From Patellaria atrata CBS 101060 (Eukaryota; Ascomycota; Dothideomycetes; Patellariales; Patellariaceae): a stretch of 64,000 nucleotides of DNA. Within the stretch, counting starts at the first letter, position 1. The number at the start of each line of letters is the position of its first letter. A program made the position numbers and the translations under genes. The stretch covers positions 433,947-497,946 of the forward strand of contig MU006102.1 of NCBI GenBank assembly GCA_010093705.1, given 5' to 3'. This document shows, piece after piece, positions 59,460-64,000 of this stretch. The notes beneath the pieces were generated by a model. The model ran no database searches and had not been told where the DNA came from. It saw only the letters and a program-made list of their open reading frames with translations.

Positions 59460-62400
59460 ATGAGTTGGAATCTACTCGAGCGCTTTATCGAGTCGGATCA
59501 CTTTAACAACGATCCATCCTTCTCGGTAGCGTACCTCTCGTACGTACATTATTTCGCTAACAGTCCCAATATTCACCTCTCTGTGATAGTCATAAGTATT
59601 CGGAGCTAATAGATATTCACAGGCGATATGCTGACCATGTGGGAATTCACTATGTCATATGCTCCAAGTTGCGACAGTTCAGCTATGAGGAGATTGAATT
59701 CTTCCTCCCGAATCTGTGCCACCTCCTTGTCTCGGTCGACAATGAGTCAATGGCCTTAGAAGAATTCATAATCGATTTATGCGAGGAGTCCGCGAGCGGG
59801 GCTTTACTGGTAGCTATGCCCGCGCTCCTAGACTCACTACAAACGTACGGTCATATCTTTACCAACGCTAACTGGTGAATGTCAGACATTTTGGCTCTTT
59901 CAGACCTATCTCCACGATCTTGCTGGAAACCCACAATCTATTTCGTTCAAAACATGCAGGAGGATATATAATAGAGTACAGCGGATAGTATTTGGTGGCT
60001 CAGAACCGATAAAGAGGGAGAAGATCAAGGAGAATGTATTACCCGTTACCGTCCTGTCGAGTATCATACTAGCGAGCGTTGCTGTCCCTTTTCTGCCAAA
60101 GCATGCTGGTCCCCTTGCAGTTGCTCAGGCGCGGAGACCTAGGCCGGCGGAAGACACAATATCTGAGGCCCCCACAACACAAAAGCTCGGAAGAAGTCAT
60201 ACTGTTTCGGGCAATCCAACTCGACCTAGGAAACCAAGAGTGCAACATCAGGGGTCGTCTGATGGAGAGGGGCGCAAAACTGTGAGACCTCCAATCGAAC
60301 GTTCGACGTCTCCCTTAGCTGGGCTCAAGTCTCCGGTAACTGCACCCAGATTGCCTACAGAACGTCCAAAAAGCAGTGGCTCATCCAAGGGAGCGGAATC
60401 TTCGACGGCTCGCCCAAATCGAAGGCCGCATGACCCCCCCAAACGACCATCCTTACTCACTGTACAGACTAGTGAAGCTCGATTGAGTACATCTTCCTTA
60501 CCAGAATACCGTAATCCTGGAGTTACCCCTGGACCAACACCCCCACAAACCGCACGTTTACCACATACACCTTTAGATCACGTCCATCGACGACATTCCC
60601 ATAATTCCAGGCCCTTGACGCCATCCCTGTTGTCCCGAGCCCAGAAAATTCGCATGCTGCGTTCCAACTACTTCCGCAGCCAGACTGCGTTCTTGAGCGC
60701 CTTGGAAGATATTTCCAACAGATTGGTGATTGTTCCAAAACCTGCTCGATTAAGTGCTTTAAGAGCAGAATTGGCCCTTATCGCGCAGGATCTCCCGGCT
60801 GAGGTCGACATCCCGTTACTATGTCCTCCAGTGCTAGTTGATGGTGCTGCTGGAAGGAGCCGTCATCATCGTATTGTGCGCCTAAACCCAGCTGAAGCCA
60901 CGAGTTTGAACAGTGCAGAGAGGGTACCATACCTTCTAATGGTAGAAATCTTAGAGGAAGACTTCGATTTCGACCCTGATACGGAAACCAATCAAGCGCT
61001 CTTAAACAAGTTGCTTTCAGAAAAGGGCACGAACAAGCGACGTATCTTCGACATCACAGATGCTTCAAGAGAGGCACAGAGCGAACAGAATTCAGATTTT
61101 TCAAAGGATAGCGTTTTCGAGCCTGCCAATGGTGACTTGGCAAGTACTCCTCTCATCAAGGACCCGGAGGAAATTGAGCAGATACGAAGGCAGAATAGGT
61201 CACCCTTAGCGAATGGTGCGGTACCCAGAGTTCCACATCCCAGATCCTCAAGTGGAACCGCTGCCACAATGAGCTCAAGAACAACGCTCTCAACTCCAAG
61301 GACTTCAGATGGTGAGACCAGCAGAGGACCTAGTCCCGGCCCTCGAAAGATGACCCTACCTATTCAGAGTCGAACACAATCTGCCGATCAACCAGATTTT
61401 ACTGCGTTAGCCACACATATGCGAACCGCCGCGCAGATGTTAGCTCAGCTTGAAGCTAGCAGCTCAAAACGTCCCAAGGCTGAAGTAGCAGCTATCAAAG
61501 CTAAGATCATTGCTAGCATGCAGAGTCTCGAGGAACAAAGCTTTTTAGACGAAACCAGCAATGCGCCTACGTTTGATACTATCATGGCAAATGCCAATGC
61601 GGTAGCTGTGACTGCTGAACCCCTGGAGCTTGAAGATGGCCTTGAGTCTGGACCTGATTCGGGTATTAACTCGGCTGCAGGAGCCGCACGTATGGAGAAT
61701 GATCAAAAGACGGGTGGTTTGCAACGCAAAGGTGACCGCGACGACCCAAGTGCAGCCACATTCGGCGAAGAGTGGACAGCAAAGAAGGAACGTATCCGCC
61801 GCTCATCCCCCTACGGCTGGATGAAAAACTGGGAGCTCCTGAGTGTGATCGTGAAAACTGGCGCCGACCTGCGACAAGAAGCGTTCGCCTGTCAGCTCAT
61901 CCAAGTCTGCGACAAGATTTGGCAGGATGCGGGAGTCCCTGTCTGGGTAAAGCGGATGCGAATTTTAGTCACGGGTGAATCGTCCGGCCTCATTGAGACC
62001 ATCACAAACGGCGTCTCCCTACACTCCCTCAAGCGCAGCCTCACCCTCGCTAGCATAGCCGCTGGAACCAATCCCCGCAAGCGCATCGCAACGCTGAGAG
62101 ATCACTTCGTCAAGGCGTTCGGCGATCCGGATAGTGAAGCGTATACGGCGGCTGTAGATGCTTTCGCCAGGTCTTTGGCAGCTTATAGTATTATTTGCTA
62201 TATTTTGCAGCTGAAGGATAGACACAATGGGAACATCCTGATCGATAATGTCGGACATATCATACACATCGACTTCGGCTTCATGCTCTCCAATTCCCCC
62301 GGGAGCATGGGTTTTGAAGCCGCGCCGTTCAAACTCACGCAGGAATACATAGACGTCTTGGGAGGCGTTGGAGCATCTGCTTTCAACGACTTTAAAACGC

Positions 62401-62722
62401 TGTGTAAGCGTGCTTTTCAAGCGCTGAGGAAGGAAGCCGAGCGCATCGTCATGTTGGTCGAGATGATGGGGCGACAGAGCAAGATGCCGTGTTTTGCGGC
62501 GGGCGTGGCGCAGGCGAGCAGTGCGCTCAGGGGGAGGTTCATGCTACAGTTGAGCAGGGAGGAGGCCGAGGGGTGGGTGGAGGAGTTGGTGACCAAGAGT
62601 GCCGGAAGTTATTATACGAGACTGTGAGTTGCATTTCCTCCTTACCGCGTTTCTATACGCATGTGGACTGATTTTGTGATAGCTATGATACCTTTCAGTA
62701 TCGCACCCAGGGTATATATTGA
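59460..62722 (+). CDS. PIK1: Phosphatidylinositol 4-kinase PIK1
   Basis: Exons 59460-59539, 59623-59809, 59886-62623 and 62683-62722 sum to 3045 nt, or 1014 residues. The N-terminal lipid-kinase-unique domain (LLERFIESDHF, YADHVGIHYVICSKLRQFSYEEIEFFLP) is joined to GALLTFWLFQTYLHDLAGNPQS across intron 2, which fixes that boundary. The disordered, Ser/Pro-rich middle is followed by the kinase domain from about residue 760. Key motifs are VIVKTGADLRQEAFACQLIQ (ATP-site Lys), LKDRHNGNILID (catalytic loop) and IHIDFGFML (DFG). The protein ends DTFQYRTQGIY, as PIK1 orthologues do. PIK1 makes PI4P at the Golgi, with a frequenin-type partner, for secretion. The kinase exon shows the C-to-G composition switch. 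Confidence 0.96.
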
Positions 62723-63659
62723 GATTTGACAGTCGGGAAGCGGTGTTAGGTGTTGGGGGGATTTGCGTTTGCATTGAGGGCGCTTTTGGCGGGCATTGGG
62801 ATGTTGATGGGCAATTGCATATAGTGTTCAATGCATGAAGGTCGTATAGATCTTGGTATATATCTCTCTGCTTGTTAAAACTGTCTTCTAATCCCCCGGA
62901 AAGCGCCATAGTGGGCAAAATCTTCCGAAAGGCCAATGAGTTTGCGTTCTGTCTCGGAGTATGGATCTTTCCAAGCATTTCCTACGAAATTCTTTGACCC
63001 GAACTCTTCAGTCACCATGTCTAGACAAGATTATACGTAGTGATGATTGGGAAAAGGAAGTAGCGTGATATGAGAATGTTCAGCCCCAACTCAGCTGTAG
63101 AGAAGAACGAAAGGTCCGAAAGGGTCCAAGTGAGATATTACGTGAAACAAGTATACAGCGAGGGATACGAGTAGAACTATATCACTTCTTTGGAGGTCCT
63201 CTAGACGCCCACCTGATTTTATTTGTTCCGCTTACCTGAACTTTTCTTAAATGTTGAGGCTCACCGTAGGGGTAAATTTAGAGCGCGTCATCAGCTGATT
63301 TCGCGTTGCTGAAGCTCGGAGGGTATTAACCACAGCCTCCTACTTATACTAGACAGATGATGCAAGTGTAAATGCGACTTGAAATAAAATCTATGTCGCT
63401 TTCGATTGTCGTACGGCGAAAGGAAAACTTGCTACTCCGTATAAATCGTTTCATTCGCGCTAGAATAGATTAGAACTAGAACTACCGTACCTTAGGGCCT
63501 GGGATGCCGCGCCGATTGCGCGCCACCTGTCGGCTCCCCTTTCTCGTGCAGGTACGATAGGTGTAGAACTATCAACAAGCAAAATATGGTTGCCTTGCAG
63601 CATCAAAGTTTTGTATATTGTTCCTTCAATCCTGGAGGACCTGGAAACCCGCGAGCGGC
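62723..63659. other. Intergenic
   Basis: This covers the PIK1 3' flank and the next promoter. The motif at 63470-63495 (TTAGAACTAGAACTA...TACCTTAG) recurs inverted at 414-440. I see no gene. Confidence 0.5.
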
Positions 63660-64000
63660 ATGTCCAATGTCAGCGCGTCAGACATCATCACCTATGGTGG
63701 TGTTCCTCTCGCCGTACTAGGTGTATTACCCACGATATTTACATCCATCCGGAGCATGAAGATGGTTCGAACGGTCCGAAAAACACTGGAACGGAATGGC
63801 GTTGCTGCGTTGACGCGTAGTAGCTTGCTTTCAGGCATACTTGAAATAGAGATGCCTAGGAAGAGCATACACCCCCTCGAGCGATCGGATCCAGCATATT
63901 TCGAGCTGTCGAAAACCGCGTCGGAATTGAAAGGCGGAAGCTACACAATTTTTAATTGGAAGGAGCTGGTTGTGGGGTCAAAAACATATCGTCTGATGTA
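63660..64000 (+). CDS. Orphan protein, 5' part only (runs off the window)
   Basis: From ATG at 63660 the frame is open for 113 codons to the window edge. It begins MSNVSASDIITYGGVPLAVL and continues with a hydrophobic stretch (GVPLAVLGVLPTIF), which may be a membrane or signal-anchor segment. A basic helix-like part (RSMKMVRTVRKTLERNG) and SLLSGILEIEMPRKSIHPLERSD follow, then GGSYTIFNWKELVVGSKTYRL. It resembles orphan families expanded in filamentous fungi, but I cannot name a domain. The regular codon use and continuous frame support a real gene, though the stop lies outside. Confidence 0.65.
   Translation, partial: MSNVSASDIITYGGVPLAVLGVLPTIFTSIRSMKMVRTVRKTLERNGVAALTRSSLLSGILEIEMPRKSIHPLERSDPAYFELSKTASELKGGSYTIFNWKELVVGSKTYRLM

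Overview
The window looks like nuclear DNA of a filamentous ascomycete (Pezizomycotina). Short spliceosomal introns (mostly 48-160 bp, GTRNGT donors, CTAAY branch sites) interrupt most genes. A HET-domain relic and SET9, CDC42, PIK1 and SIN1 orthologues also fit. A Leotiomycete/Helotiales (Sclerotiniaceae-like) origin is my guess and cannot be proved from the sequence. I see no transposon, virus-like element, CRISPR or canonical tRNA. One 100-N assembly gap lies at 40504-40603.

Layout. 1-2.9 kb: gene-poor, ending in an 18-bp minisatellite. 2.9-4.7 kb: IAH1-like SGNH esterase (-). 6.6-9.6 kb: CLC chloride channel/exchanger (+). 10.6 kb: small hairpin element with Pol III-type signals. 11.1-14.1 kb: divergent NIP7/NOC3 pair, both for 60S ribosome assembly. 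14.7-16.8 kb: HET pseudogene. 18.3-19.2 kb: CDC42. 20-23.3 kb: orphan low-complexity/coiled-coil protein. 23.9-26.0 kb: Ser/Thr kinase. 27.4-29.2 kb: orphan Arg-rich protein. 29.6-31.7 kb: SET9 H4K20 methyltransferase (-). 32.4-33.1 kb: mitochondrial uL14. 33.6-35.4 kb: divergent RPB9/ESS1 pair. 36.4-37.2 kb: orphan protein. 39.5-41.1 kb: DUF3445 haem N-demethylase-like protein. 41.8 kb: second copy of the hairpin element. 42.5-46.5 kb: divergent SIN1 (TORC2)/PRCC-like pair. 47-48.7 kb: MFS transporter. 50.8-51.5 kb: small secreted protein (-). 52.5-54.8 kb: secreted type-B carboxylesterase. 55.4-56.3 kb: SDR (-). 57.3-59.0 kb: RMD1/RMD8 (DUF155) protein. 59.5-62.7 kb: PIK1. 63.7 kb to the edge: start of an orphan gene.

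Most genes are conserved housekeeping genes. For the multi-exon models I checked that exon lengths sum to a multiple of three and that junction codons rebuild family-conserved residues. Two divergent pairs join functionally linked genes: NIP7/NOC3 in ribosome assembly, and RPB9/ESS1 at RNA polymerase II.

The two most unusual signals are not ordinary genes. First, a pair of dispersed 82-88 bp elements (10.65 kb and 41.8 kb, opposite strands) share a fold supported by compensatory base changes, A- and B-box-like promoters and oligo-T tails, suggesting a small Pol III RNA family. Second, the GC-rich peaks inside genes repeatedly switch from C-rich on the left to G-rich on the right (at least a dozen loci), with no clear case of the opposite polarity.
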